Positions 12,308 through 24,789 of a stretch of DNA of 64,000 nucleotides are shown here, piece by piece (the stretch's first letter is position 1; each line of letters begins with the position of its first letter). The stretch is from Isoetes taiwanensis (taxonomy: Eukaryota > Streptophyta > Lycopodiopsida > Isoetales > Isoetaceae), in the NCBI GenBank assembly GCA_021234155.1, contig JAJEKV010000002.1, forward strand, positions 11,708,725 through 11,772,724, read 5' to 3'. A model generated the notes under the pieces. The model searched no databases and was not told where the DNA came from. It saw only the letters and a program-made list of their open reading frames with translations. The position numbers and the translations under genes were made by a program.

Positions 12308-12411
12308 ATAAGGCCATTTTGGAGGCATTATTTTTAGAAGCCAGGGACTTACTTTTGTGGTGGTCAACATCGTATTGTGGGGGCCAAGGATAAGCTTCAG
12401 CTTAACTTGAG
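12308..12411 (+). pseudogene. Captured ARF GTPase exon, copy in unit 1
   Basis: Bounded by TATGCAG and GGTAAAAG splice signals. The 5' part reads IRPFWRHYF, the post-switch-II segment of ADP-ribosylation factors (families have IRPLWRHYF). This copy then has a TAG where unit 6 has QNSQG, and GTCAAC instead of the VDN codons. The acceptor coincides with the exon boundary known in plant ARF genes between GGQDK and IRPLW. The remainder of the GTPase (P loop, NKQD) is absent, so this is a fragment. Confidence 0.75.
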
Positions 12412-12960
12412 GTAAAAGAAAAATGTACTTTCTTAACCGTGTGCTTTTTTTCAAAGCTTTAGGCATGAAACAGAGGATTTATTCTTTGTTTGCAGGATTT
12501 CTGAAGCATCAATGTAATGGATAGGCTTGCCCAAAGAATAGCTTCAGGTTATTCAGTGGCTTGATTTATGGTTTTCAAGTTTTCTCACCTCCATATACTA
12601 TATTTATCTGCAATCATCTGCTTGGCTTATCGTGTTTGCATCCTGATAAGCGCTGACCCATCTCTTATTCAACGTTTGATCTCTGGCAAAGAAATGCTTT
12701 GATTTATCTCTGATCTGCTACTGCTTTTTCCAGTTCTAAAGCTGTTATCGATTCTGGACTTACGTGCCATTCTGAACTTCCTTTTTATGGTGGAGGTAAG
12801 GACCATTTGTGTATGCGATGCTCTATCTTTACGGTTGTGGATATTGGTAAACTGGCTCTGCTTACTCTGCATATAGAAGTGGAATTTGGTTACCTTATAA
12901 ACTATATAATTCGTTGGTTAAGTGGACTTTTCTCTTATTTTTTTACTTATTCATTACCAG

Positions 12961-13115
12961 CTTGGAACAGTGAGTGCTATTAAGCGTATGCAAGGTCCAG
13001 ATGATATGAAGACACTGGCAGAACTAAGTTTCCAACTAGGCATAGAACTAAGTTTCCAACTAGGCATACGCAAGGCCCAGACAATATGAAGACATTGGCA
13101 GAACTAAGCTTCCAG
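12961..13115 (+). pseudogene. Captured exon ending MKTLAELSFQ, copy in unit 1
   Basis: The acceptor ATTACCAG precedes it and the donor CAGGTACC follows. It encodes LGTVSAIKRMQGPDDMKTLA and then an internally duplicated stretch in which MQGPDDMKTLAELSFQ is repeated as an imperfect copy (AAGGCCCAGACAATATGAAG) in a shifted frame. The same exon occurs at 16206-16360 and 19668-19822. I do not recognise the parent gene. Confidence 0.5.
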
Positions 13116-15765
13116 GTACCTTTTCTGTATCCCTAAGCATCCTTCATAAATTTGTTTCTATAGAATAATTGGTCTATTTGTTTTTAACCAAGTAAAATAG
13201 GTCCTAAAAAATTATCATTGCATCATTTGCCTTTAAATTTGATAAGGTAAACTTCTACGTAAAACTGTGGGTCTTAGAGTCCTTAGAAGAATGTACGAAT
13301 TATTATGTCAATTCCGGGAGTGGTTTGATTCTGATGGTATTTGTATGAAAATTTCTTCTATGGGTATTTGTAGGAAAACCCTTGCACATTCTATAGCAAA
13401 TTAAAGACTGCATGCTTTGCAAAGGAAATGGAATAAGATAGATTGGTTGATTGGCAAAAAATTTGAGAAATAGTGGAAGCAAATAAGATTTATGATTATA
13501 ATTAACTGTTAGATTCTTTAAATCAAGTAGTTTAAACTTTCAGCAGATTAGAGCATCTAAAAAAACGCATAACATATGCTAATGATTTTTTTCCGCTTCC
13601 AGCTCAAGCAAATATGGTCTCTTATGGCAATGTCTCTTATGTTTTTATGATGTTGTTTAGCGGTTATGTCTTTTCTTTAAGGTCTGACTCAATTCTTTTC
13701 TGCAGAGGTATCTTTAAGATCTGACTTAGCTCCTGCAAATCTGGTCTTTTTACGGTAATGCCTCATATGATTGGTGCAAAAAATGATCTTTTAAGTGATT
13801 GGCACACGTTTAGGGTTAACGACATTTTTCCTACTCATTCTCATTTTTTTAGGGTTGGCAGGACATTAGCCCGGCAACACGTTTAAATGATCTTTTATGA
13901 TTGGCACACGTTTAGGGTTAACCCACATTTTTCCTACTCATTCTCATTTTTTTTCTCCTCAAACATTTTTTGTTAGTTTGTATCCATTTTCTTCTGATAC
14001 TTTTTTAGTTTGTTATTCTCACTGTTTGTTGCAGGCTGCATGTGTTTGAGGCTGACTGATATAATATTGTCATGAAAAAATATGTATGGTTGCATCCTGG
14101 ACTAGATGCATGCATGGTGAAGTCATGCTATGCTGTGGTTGCAAGGTCTTGAGGAAAAAATTGGTCCTTCCCACGATCAGTCTGTAATTTCAAAATAGTT
14201 TCTATTTCTTCAAAAGATCTGAGGATAATTATAGGCTTCGATTTGTATTGTGGAGGTAAAGTTGCTTCAAGAACTTAATTCTTGATTTACAGGAAGTCTT
14301 ATTGTTTCAGGCTAGGCAGGCTTTTGCTGGATTCAAATTCCTCTGGCATTAAAGGTGCACAAAATCTTGATTTTTTGATGTAATGCTTTCCTTTTTTCAA
14401 GTTAGTTTTCAAGTTAGGCTTGATACTTTTGAATGCATGTTACCATTTGATCCATACACAATGTCCAAAATCTTAAGAGCGTATGAACTTTTGACTTTTA
14501 TATGTCTTTTGGCTTCATGTTTATTCATTCCAGGTTCAACCTTCTATCCAAAGGTATTATATGGTGTCTTCTGTTCTTTTATTTCTTCACCTATTCCATT
14601 TGGTTAAGCTATCTTCAGGTTGATCGTGGCAGTTGCTTATATAAGTACATTTGGCCACTATGCTTGGAACTTTGAATTATATAACAGTAAACACGGCTAT
14701 ATAACAATGACAAGGCTGTTGTTATGAACATGCACGTCAATGGTTATTCAATAATTAGAAGCTAATATAGCAAATAAAAGAAATTGGTAAAAGGCATAGA
14801 ACATGTGCCATATAAAATCATGCATTTTCTTAGCTTGCAAGCTATGTCACTCACATTTTAGAATAGACAATGGTAAAGCCTGTCAAATTATTTGGTATTT
14901 TTAATTGGCTGTATCTCACAAATTTCTATGTGTTTCTATAGCAAAAACAATTACGATTAAGTTGATGCTCCTCATTAATGGTTGGATAAAGTTCATCTAA
15001 CTATAGTTAAAGATTACTAGCATAGCTCATGTAAGCCAAGTTCCATGCTATGGAGAGTGTCGTATTAAAGCACAGTTTTTGAGCTTTTTGCTTGCATAGT
15101 TGGGTCTATTGAAAAACAAATTAGTTCTCTCTATGATGTGGCATCGATTATTGTTTGTAAGTTGTTTTGGTTTTCTTCATCCCGTGGAGCATTAAAAGCA
15201 TGCATCCAATGAGAGTCAAAGCTCCTGATTGTCTAATATTATGTTTAAAGGTAATAAGCAAAACAATGGTATGAAAAAGAAATGCCATACAAACTCTTCA
15301 ACTTTGCACTTGACTAGACTTTACATTCAACCTATTACAAGTATCAACAATGCATCTCAACTCTCATCCAATTCATTTGACAGCCTGGGTCATGAGACAT
15401 CATGGGGAGTTCGAATCATATTTGTACACTTGCAATTTCAACGAAAAAATAATTCGTATAGCAAATTATGTTCTCTCTTGCAAACAGGTGGCATTGTAAC
15501 AACATTCGATATCAAACATGATTTGTCAAACGAGTAATAACTTAGGTTTAAGGTAGATAAATACACGCAAGCTCCTAAATTAGCGCAGATAACCACGGGC
15601 ACACGCCATCGGTGACAAACACAAACTTAAAATGTTGATGATTGATGATATTTAAACAATTTCAATAACAAAAATAATTATAAAAGCAAATCATACCGTT
15701 CTTGCCAAGATCGCGATGTGCTGATTCTTCTACATATGAACGTTAAATCTTTGAGTAAAACATTA

Positions 15766-15793
15766 GCCGCAATGCCGCACACCCGCTTACTAG
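15766..15793 (+). other. Helitron 3' terminus of unit 1 (eroded hairpin + CTAG)
   Basis: GCCGCAATGCCGC replaces the full GCCCGGC...GCCGGGC stem, and is followed by ACACCCGCTTACTAG. Unit 2 starts at the next base. Confidence 0.7.
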
Positions 15794-16205
15794 TCTAATT
15801 ACTTAAAATGTTTTTGGGAACAGGGCTCACGCCGGTTAACGCTTATTTCCGATGGATGTTACCGGATTTTTTTTCATTTTAGGGCACAAATTTTCGTACA
15901 TACATTTCTTCTTCGGAACTTTTCTTTGCAGGGGGTGGAAGTGCGGGGGATGGAAGGCGTTTTTTTTCCAAGCAGCTAAGATCATGGGGCGGTGATCCCC
16001 TCCGCCGGCCATGATTAAGGCAATGGAGTTTAAATCCAAAAGCTTTTGGGGCTCCTTAAGGTTGCTCTATCTTTACGGTTGTGGATATTGGTAAACTGGC
16101 TCTGCTTACTCTGCATATAGAAGTGGAATTTGGTTACCTTATAAACTATATAATTCGTTGGTTAAGTGGACTTTTCTCTTATTTTTTTACTTATTCATTA
16201 CCGGC

Positions 16206-16360
16206 TTGGAAGCGGTGAGTGCTATTAAGCGTATGCAAGGTCCAGATGATATGAAGACACTGGCAGAACTAAGTTTCCAACTAGGCATAGAACTAAGTTT
16301 CCAACTAGGCATACGCAAGGCCCAGACAATATGAAGACATTGGCAGAACTAAGCTTCCAG
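16206..16360 (+). pseudogene. Captured MKTLAELSFQ exon, unit 2 module A
   Basis: Same exon as 12961-13115, with the acceptor altered to ATTACCGG and AAGCGG in place of AACAG near its start. The internal duplication is identical. Confidence 0.45.
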
Positions 16361-17615
16361 GTACCTTTTCTGTATCCCTAAGCATCCTTCATAAATTTGT
16401 TTCTATAGAATAATTGGTCTATTTGTTTTTAACCAAGTAAAATAGGTCCTAAAAAATTATCATTGCATCATTTGCCTTTAAATTTGATAAGGTAAACTTC
16501 TACGTAAAACTGTGGGTCTTAGAGTCCTTAGAAGAATGTACGAATTATTATGTCAATTCCGGGAGTGGTTTGATTCTGATGGTATTTGTATGAAAATTTC
16601 ACAAAAATTTCTTCTATGGGTATTTGTAGGAAAACCCTTGCACATTCTATAGCAAATTAAAGACTGCATGCTTTGCAAAGGAAATGGAATAAGATAGATT
16701 GGTGGATTGGCAAAAAATTTGAGAAATAGTGGAAGCAAATAAGATTTATGATTATAATTAACTGTTAGATTCTTTAAATCAAGTAGTTTAAACTTTCAGC
16801 AGATTAGAGCATCTAAAAAAACGCATAACATATGCTAATGATTTTTTTCCGCTTCCAGCTCAAGCAAATATGGTCTCTTATGGCAATGTCTCTTATGTTT
16901 TTATGATGTTGTTTAGCGGTTATGTCTTTTCTTTAAGGTCTGACTCAATTCTTTTCTGCAGAGGTATCTTTAAGATCTGACTTAGCTCCTGCAAATCTGG
17001 TCTTTTTACGGTAATGCCTCATATGATTGGTGCAAAAAATGATCTTTTAAGTGTTGGTGCGGAGAACACTTTGCTGGTGGATCTTCCATAGGTTTGCTTC
17101 TTTGACCACCTCATTATGTGCAACTTCCAAATGTTTGAACTGTAAAGTCTATTTGGAGTTGTTTCTATAGTTCAAGTCTTACCATTCCAGTGTCCAGCAT
17201 CTGTATAGGTTTAGCATTTTTCAATATAATTTTATGGTGCATGTTCTTATGGTATAAGTAAACAAGAGGTGGATGGTGTGTGATTATATGCGATGCTGGC
17301 AAATAGTTTTTAACTGTAATGTAACGTTCTTTATGATAAGAATTTTAACATCTAGACCTGCTTGATGATTGGCTGCTCACCCTGTGGAATTGAAAAGCTG
17401 CTTTCCAAGATAAAAAATCGCATAGATGTAAAGTAGTGACATAACTATGCAATGCAGTTTACTTTGTCTGATCCATATGTAGTATGTAACTTAGATGTAC
17501 ATCAGGGTGTAATATTTGCGATCATCTTTATTTTGCGATCATGTAGCACACGTTTACTACATCTAAGTTGTAATCATTTTTATTGCTCACAGAAATCTTG
17601 AATAGAAAAGGCAAG

Positions 17616-18058
17616 ATGAAGGCTTTAACGACGTTGTTGGTAGTTATGTCGGCTTTGGTTTTGGTTTGTCTACAAATGCCATGTACTGCTCCCATCAGGT
17701 TTAGAAAAACCAACATGCTTGAGCATAAATGTTGGCATATCATCTTAACTTAAAAAGTGTGGTTAGAAAATGTCTAATGCAGGGAACTATTTGAAGGGAA
17801 ACAAGCTCACATACTTCATTTTGTAGATGTCATTTGTAGCATACAAAATGGGATATTTGAAAGGAAAAGCGGATACGTAATCAAGCTCTATATGCAAAAT
17901 CTTAGGCAATGATATGTTTGTCTATATGGTTCCTTTCCAATATTTCATAGTTTGTCATTCTGTTTGTTTTTGTTTGCAGAGGACATGTGCGTGACGCAGA
18001 GTTGCCAATGCATGTCCATGAACAAAGTTTATACGAATTGCTCAGTATTGTTGTCTAA
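17616..18058 (+). CDS. Two-exon small secreted-peptide-like gene, module A
   Basis: Exon 1 is 17616-17698 and exon 2 is 17980-18058, joined by a GT-AG intron (CATCAG|GTTTAG ... TTTGCAG|AGG). Together they make 162 nt, an in-frame ATG-to-TAA reading frame of 53 residues. The N-terminus MKALTTLLVVMSALVLVCLQ looks like a signal peptide (Lys, then an 18-residue hydrophobic core), with a plausible cleavage near PCTA. The mature part is short, charged and His-containing (GHVRDAELPMHVHEQSLYEL). An intron acceptor (TGCTCACAG) lies 26 nt before the ATG, so a 5' UTR exon is likely; alternatively this is an internal piece of a longer gene, since the frame stays open upstream to that acceptor. Compared with module B the intron has lost about 180 bp. 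Confidence 0.4.
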
Positions 18059-18861
18059 CAGATACTTCAAGGCATTTGCAGAATATTAGCCACTTTTTTA
18101 TGATTAAAGTGGAAATACCAATATACTGCCACCAAACTGATGGAAGCGTTACTTTTTATGATTAAAGCGGAAATACCAGGTATGTATGCATTTAATCTAT
18201 GCCCAGCATAGGTTTAATAAGCTGGACTTTAAATCAACTATTTAGAAATTTGGAGTTTCGATTTCCTTCGATGTTTTGCTTAGTGTTGCTTGCAATGTGT
18301 TTCACAGAAATACTTTATGTAGTCGCCTCTTTCTTCAGCTTCAAACGATGTCAATGTTGGATACTTGCTTCAGAAGTATCATACGTCCTTCATTTTGAAG
18401 GCATGCATATGAGATCTATTCTTTTTCGTTTTAGTGATTCACTTTACTCTTCTGCATTATTTGTACACAATTATTTATCATCATTTTTGTGGTTTTGCAG
18501 TAATGACTGATATATTACTGAAAAATAGCTTGGTATCATTGAATGTCAATGTTATCCAGAAAGCTATGCTGTCTGCCCTGCAGTGTACATGTAAGAAATC
18601 TAAAACATCTCACATGTATTTTTTAGATTCCCTTAATTCACTGAACCTGAATCTTTGTAGCCCATTTTGATTTGTTGCAGAGCATGGGCTAAGATTGGGA
18701 GCAACACATGATGTATGTATGTGGAATTAGATTTGTCGCTTTATTTAAACCGGTCTTTGAATGCAGTATTTACCTTTGGCTTTTTATGCATTATGCAGGG
18801 TGACACAATGCATTCATCCTAATATAGCTGTTATTTTTAAAAGCCGTACTACACTTAACAG

Positions 18862-19020
18862 GCTGTGGCATCTTTGCAGAAATCCAATTTCTCTAAACTC
18901 ACCTTTGGAGCTATACTTTTCAAAAGGCGGCTTGAATGCTTGCAAGAATGCCAAAAAATTCCCTCTGATCCAGCAACCCCTCGACAATGCCTATTTTATG
19001 CATCATTCAAGAGCACAATG
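18862..19020 (+). pseudogene. Captured 159-nt exon of unknown gene, module A
   Basis: The acceptor CTTAACAG and donor ATG|GTAATT bound exactly 53 open codons (start AVASLQKSNFSKLTFGAILF; later CLQECQKIPSDPATPRQC). Strong splice sites, a length divisible by three and a conserved duplicate at 22537-22695 support a genuine captured exon. The product looks helical and Cys/Lys-rich. I do not recognise the family. Confidence 0.55.
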
Positions 19021-19667
19021 GTAATTCTGCTCATTCTTTCTTCAGGATGCTGGGCAAATCCCCATCCCCTTTATTTTTCTAATTAACTTCTACATCCAGT
19101 CCTATATCATGTATTATTTCCAATGCTTTTTTTTGCATGTATATTTCACATTCAAAGATATATAGTTATTGTGGCAAGCCATTTGAGTGGCGTATCTACT
19201 GGCAAGCACAATCTCATTTTCTGCCTCTAAACGTTAACCCACATTTTTCCTACTCATTCTCATTTTTTTTCTCCTCAAACATTTTTTGTTAGTTTGTATC
19301 CATTTTCTTCTGATACTTTTTTAGTTTGTTATTCTCACTGTTTGTTGCAGGCTGCATGTGTTTGAGGCTGACTGATATAATATTGTCATGAAAAAATATG
19401 TATGGTTGCATCCTGGACTAGATGCATGCAGGGTGAAGTCATGCTATGCTGTGGTTGCAAGGTCTTGAGGAAAAAATTGGTCCTTCCCACGATCAGTCTG
19501 TAATTTCAAAATAGTTTCCCAAGGTTGCTCTATCTTTACGGTTGTGGATATTGGTAAACTGGCTCTGCTTACTCTGCATATAGAAGTGGAATTTGGTTAC
19601 CTTATAAACTATATAATTCGTTGGTTAAGTGGACTTTTCTCTTATTTTTTTACTTATTCATTACCAG

Positions 19668-19822
19668 CTTGGAACAGTGAGTGCTATTAAGCGTATGCAA
19701 GGTCCAGATGATATGAAGACACTGGCAGAACTAAGTTTCCAACTAGGCATAGAACTAAGTTTCCAACTAGGCATACGCAAGGCCCAGACAATATGAAGAC
19801 ATTGGCAGAACTAAGCTTCCAG
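19668..19822 (+). pseudogene. Captured MKTLAELSFQ exon, unit 2 module B
   Basis: Third copy of the exon at 12961-13115, with the ATTACCAG acceptor and the GTACC donor intact. Confidence 0.45.
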
Positions 19823-19952
19823 GTACCTTTTCTGTATCCCTAAGCATCCTTCATAAATTTGTTTCTATAGAATAATTGGTCTATTTGTTTTTAACCAAGT
19901 AAAATAGGTCCTAAAAAATTATCATTGCATCATTTGCCTTTAAATTTGATCT

Positions 19953-19970
19953 TCTTCTTCTTCTTCTTCT
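19953..19970. repeat. (CTT)n microsatellite inserted in module B
   Basis: A CTTCTTCTT run together with a short repeat of TTTAAATTTGAT interrupts sequence that is continuous in module A (near 16485). It marks a small post-duplication expansion. Confidence 0.7.
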
Positions 19971-21109
19971 TTAAATTTGATAAGGTAAACTTCTACGTAA
20001 AACTGTGGGTCTTAGAGTCCTTAGAAGAATGTACGAATTATTATGTCAATTCCGGGAGTGGTTTGATTCTGATGGTATTTGTATGAAAATTTCACAAAAA
20101 TTTCTTCTATGGGTATTTGTAGGAAAACCCTTGCACATTCTATAGCAAATTAAAGACTGCATGCTTTGCAAAGGAAATGGAATAAGATAGATTGGTGGAT
20201 TGGCAAAAAATTTGAGAAATAGTGGAAGCAAATAAGATTTATGATTATAATTAACTGTTAGATTCTCTAAATCAAGTAGTTTAAACTTTCAGCAGATTAG
20301 AGCATCTAAAAAAACGCATAACATATGCTAATGATTTTTCTCCGCTTCCAGCTCATGCGAATATGGTCTCTTATGGCAATGTCTCTTATGTTTTTATGAT
20401 GTTGTTTAGCAGTTATGTCTTTTCTTTAAGGCCTGACTCAATTCTTTTCTGCACAGGTATCTTTAAAATCTGACTTAGCTCCTGCAAATCTGGTCTTTTT
20501 ACGGTAATGCCTCATATGATTGGTTCAAAAAATGATCTTTTAAGTGTTGGTGTGGAGAACACTTTGCTGGTGGATCTTCCATAGGTTTGCTTCTTTGACC
20601 ACCTCATTATGTGCAACTTTCAAATGTTTGAACTGTAAAGTCTATTTGGAGTTGTTTCTATAGTTCAAGTCTTACCATTCCAGTGTCCAGCATCTGTATA
20701 GGTTTAGCATTTTTCAATATAATTTTTATGGTGCATGTTCTTATGGTATAAGTAAACAAGAGGTGGATGGTGTGTGATTATATGCGATGCTGGCAAATAG
20801 TTTTTAACTGTAATGTAACGTTCTTTATGATAAGAATTTTAACATCTAGACCTGCTTGATGATTGGCTGCTCACCCTGTGGAATTGAAAAGCTGCTTTCC
20901 AAGATAAAAAATCGCATAGATGTAAAGTAGTGACATAACTATGCAATGCAGTTTACTTTGTCTGATCCATATGTAGTATGTAACTTAGATGTACATCAGG
21001 GTGTAATATTTGCGATCATCTTTATTTTGCGATCATGTAGCACACGTTTACTACATCTAAGTTGTAATCATTTTTATTGCTCACAGAAATCTTGAATAGA
21101 AAAGGCAAG

Positions 21110-21733
21110 ATGAAGGCTTTAACGACGTTGTTGGTAGTTATGTCGGCTTTGGTTTTGGTTTGTCTACAAATGCCATGTACTGCTCCCATCAGGTTTAGAA
21201 AAACCAACATGCTTGAGCATAAATGTTGGCCTATCATCTTAACTTAAAAAGTGTGGTTAGAAAATGTCTAATGCAGGGAACTATTTGAAGGGAAACAAGC
21301 TCACATACTTCATTTTGTAGATGTCATTTGTAGCATACAAAATGGGATATTTGAAAGGAAAAGCGGATACGTAATCAAGCTCTATATGCAAAATCTTAGG
21401 CAATGATATGTTTGTCATTGGTGGTGTGGCACTTTAAATCTAGTAAACGTTAATTTTTTTACATTCAATGATTCGTATCTGTTCCGCTAAGCCATTTGAA
21501 TGGCACACTGCTAAAGACATTGGATTTTCTGCCTCTGATAGGAAAGGTTACACATATTTTCCTCCCATTCTTTTTTCTTGAAACGTTTGTGTTAGTCTAT
21601 ATGGTTCCTTTCCAATATTTCATAGTTTGTCATTCTGTTTGTTTTTGTTTGCAGAGGACATGTGCGTGACGCAGAGTTGCCAATGCATGTCCATGAACAA
21701 AGTTTATACGAATTGCTCAGTATTGTTGTCTAA
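21110..21733 (+). CDS. Two-exon small secreted-peptide-like gene, module B
   Basis: Exon 1 is 21110-21192 and exon 2 is 21655-21733; the coding sequence is the same as in module A and is intact. The intron is longer (462 versus 281 bp) because module A lost a segment between two GTC triplets, leaving TTTGTCTATATGG. Coding identity alongside intron change may reflect recent duplication or constraint; two copies cannot distinguish these. Confidence 0.4.
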
Positions 21734-22536
21734 CAGATACTTCAAGGCATTTGCAGAATATTAGCCACTTTTTTATGATTAAAGTGGAAATACCAATATA
21801 CTGCCACCAAACTGATGGAAGCGTTACTTTTTATGATTAAAGCGGAAATACCAGGTATGTATGCATTTAATCTATGCCCAAAGATAGGTTTAATAAGTCG
21901 GACTTTAAATCAACTATTTAGAAATTTGAGTTTCGATTTCCTTCGATGTTTTGCTTAGTGTTGCTTGCAATGTGTTTCACGTAAATACTTTATGTAGTCG
22001 CCTCTTTCTTCAAACTTCAAACGATGTCAATGTTGGATACTTGTTTTAAGTATCATACGTCCTTCATTTTGAAGGCATGCATATGAGATCTATTCTTTTT
22101 CGTTTTAGTGATTCACTTTACTCTTCTGCATTATTTGTACACAATTATTTATCATCATTTTTGTGGTTTTGCAGTAATGACTGATATATTACTGAAAAAT
22201 AGCTTGGTATCATTGAATGTCAATGTTATCCAGAAAGCTATGCTGTCTGCCCTGCAGTGTACATGTAAGAAATCTAAAACATCTCACATGTATTTTTTAG
22301 ATTCCCTTAATTCACTGAACCTGAATCTTTGTAGCCCATTTTGATTTGTTGCAGAGCATGGGCTAAGATTGGGAGCAACACATGATGTATGTATGTGGAA
22401 TTAGATTTGTCGCTTTATTTAAACCGGTCTTTGAATGCAGTATTTACCTTTGGCTTTTTATGCATTATTATGGGTGACACAATGCATTCATCCTAATATA
22501 GTCAATTATTTTAAAAAGCCGTACTACACTTAACAG

Positions 22537-22695
22537 GCTGTGGCATCTTTGCAGAAATCCAATTTCTCTAAACTCACCTTTGGAGCTATACTTTTCAAAA
22601 GGCGGCTTGAATGCTTGCAAGAATGCCAAAAAATTCCCTCTGATCCAGCAACCCCTCGACAATGCCTATTTTATGCATCATTCAAGAGCACAATG
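22537..22695 (+). pseudogene. Captured 159-nt exon of unknown gene, module B
   Basis: Exact-length partner of 18862-19020 with the same acceptor and donor, fully open. Flanking intron sequence differs slightly (for example GTCAATTATTTTAAAAAGCC). Confidence 0.55.
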
Positions 22696-24759
22696 GTAAT
22701 TCTGCTCATTCTTTCTTCAGGATGCTGGGCAAATCCCCATCCCCTTTATTTTTCTAATTAACTTCTACATCCAGTTCTATATCATGTATTATTTCCAATG
22801 CTTTTTTTTGCATGTATATTTCACATTCAAAGATATATAGTTATTGTGGCAAGCCATTTGAGTGGCGTATCTACTGGCAAGCACAATCTCATTTTCTGCC
22901 TCTAAACGTTAACCCACATTTTTCCTACTCATTCTCATTTTTTTTCTCCTCAAACATTTTTTGTTAGTTTGTATCCATTTTCTTCTGATACTTTTTTAGT
23001 TTGTTATTCTCACTGTTTGTTGCAGGCTGCATGTGTTTGAGGCTGACTGATATAATATTGTCATGAAAAAATATGTATGGTTGCATCCTGGACTAGATGC
23101 ATGCAGGGTGAAGTCATGCTATGCTGTGGTTGCAAGGTCTTGAGGAAAAAATTGGTCCTTCCCACGATCAGTCTGTAATTTCAAAATAGTTTCTATTTCT
23201 TCAAAAGATCTGAGGATAATTATAGGCTTCGATTTGTATTGTGGAGGTAAAGTTGCTTCAAGAACTTAATTCTTGATTTGTGAAGTCTTATTGTTTCAAA
23301 GCTAGGCGTGCTTTTCTTCGGATTCAAATTCCTCTGGCATTAAAGGTGCACAAAATCTTGATTTTTTGATGTAATGCTTTCCTTTTTTCAAGTTAGTTTT
23401 CAAGTTAGGCTTGATACTTTTGAATGCATGTTACCATTTGATGCATACACAATGTCCAAAATCTTAAGAGCGTATGAACTTTTGACTTTTATATGTCTTT
23501 TGGCTTCATGTTTATTCATTCCAGGTTCAACCTTCTATCCAAAGGTATTATATGGTGTCTTCTGTTCTTTTATTTCTTCACCTATTCCATTTGGTTAAGC
23601 TATCTATCTTCAGGTTGATTGTGGCAGTTGCTTATATAAGTATATTTGGCCACTATGATTGGAACTTTGACTTATATAACAGTAAACACGGCTATATAAC
23701 AATAACAAGGCTGTTGTTACGAACATGCACATCAATGGTTATTCAATAATTACAAGCTAATATAGCAAATAAAAGAAATTGGTACAAGGTACAGAACATG
23801 TGCCATATAAAATCATGCATTTTCTTAGCTTGCAAGCTATGTCACTCACATTTTAGAATAGACAATGGTAAAGCCTGTCAAATTATTTGGTATTTTTAAT
23901 TGGCTGTATCTCACAAATTTCTATGTGTTTCTATAGCAAAAACAATTACGATTAAGTTGATGCTCCTCATTAATGGTTGGATAAAGTTCATCTAACTATA
24001 GTTAAAGATTACTAGCATAGCTCATGTAAGCCAAGTTCCATGCTATGGAGAGTGTCGTATTAAAGCACAGTTTTTGAGCTTTTTGCTTGCATAGTTGGGT
24101 CTATTGAAAAACAAATTGTATGTTGCATTAGTTCCCTCTATGATGTGGCATCGATTATTGTTTGTAAGTTGTTTTGGTTTTCTTCATCCCGTGGAGCATT
24201 AAAAGCATGCATCCAATGAGAGTCAAAGCTCCTGATTGTCTAATATTATGTTTAAGCAAAACGATGGTATGAAAAAGAAATGCAATACAAACTTTTAACT
24301 TTGCACTTGACTAGACTTTACATTCAACCTATTACAAGTATCAACAATGCATCTCAACTCTCATCCAATTCAACATTTGACTCGCTGGGTCATGAGACAT
24401 CATGGGGAGTTTAAATCATATTTGTACACTTGCAATTTCAACAAAAAAAATAATTCGTATAGCAAATTATGTTCTCTCTTGCAAACATGTGGCATTGTAA
24501 CAACATTCGATATCAAACATGATTTGTCAAACGAGTAATAACTTAGGTTTAAGGCAGATAAATACACGCAAGCTCCTAAATTAGCGCGGCAACACCGAGC
24601 ACATGTTTACTGGTGATAAACACAAACTTAATATATTGATGATATTTAAACAATTTCAATAACAAAAATAATTATAAAAGCAAATCATATCCGTTTTTGC
24701 CAGTATCAGCATGTGCTGATTCTTCTACATATGAACGTTAAATGCTGAGTAAAACATTA

Positions 24760-24789
24760 GCCCGGCAACGCCGGGCACCGGTTTACTAG
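24760..24789 (+). other. Helitron 3' terminus of unit 2
   Basis: Perfect hairpin GCCCGGC-AAC-GCCGGGC, then ACCGGTTTACTAG; unit 3 begins TCTATCTACTTG directly after. A decayed look-alike terminus lies about 180 bp upstream (24580-24613). Confidence 0.88.

Larger units (their letters stand above)
11655..15793 (+). mobile_element. Helitron unit 1
   Basis: Starts TCTACTTACTTAAAATG and ends CTTACTAG. It shares most of its length with unit 6 (35333-39777). Relative to unit 6 it has lost about 300 bp after 12200 and instead repeats a 55-bp block (TCCATGAATCAGACTGTAAA at 11989 and 12209). Its terminal hairpin is eroded to GCCGCAATGCCGC. Contains an ARF-like exon (12308-12411) and the MKTLAELSFQ exon (12961-13115). 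Confidence 0.8.
15794..24789 (+). mobile_element. Helitron unit 2: chimeric, with a duplicated internal module
   Basis: The first 265 bp (TCTAATTACTTAAAATG... to CCTTAAGG at about 16058) match the 5' end of unit 7. The sequence then switches abruptly to the interior of the unit 1/6 family (TTGCTCTATCTTTACGG). That module is present twice in direct order, 16059-19517 and about 19518-23190, joined at CAAAATAGTTTCCCAAGGTTG. After the second copy the unit continues to the unit 1/6 type 3' end with a perfect hairpin. Both modules contain about 2.2 kb that units 1 and 6 lack, including the peptide gene and the 159-nt exon, so units 1 and 6 look like deletion derivatives. Confidence 0.8.

Noticed and set aside
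14383-14607. 74-codon plus-strand hydrophobic frame repeated at 23374 and 38352
   Set aside because: It recurs because the Helitron units are copies; it is intron-like T-rich sequence containing internal splice-like signals, with no family motif.
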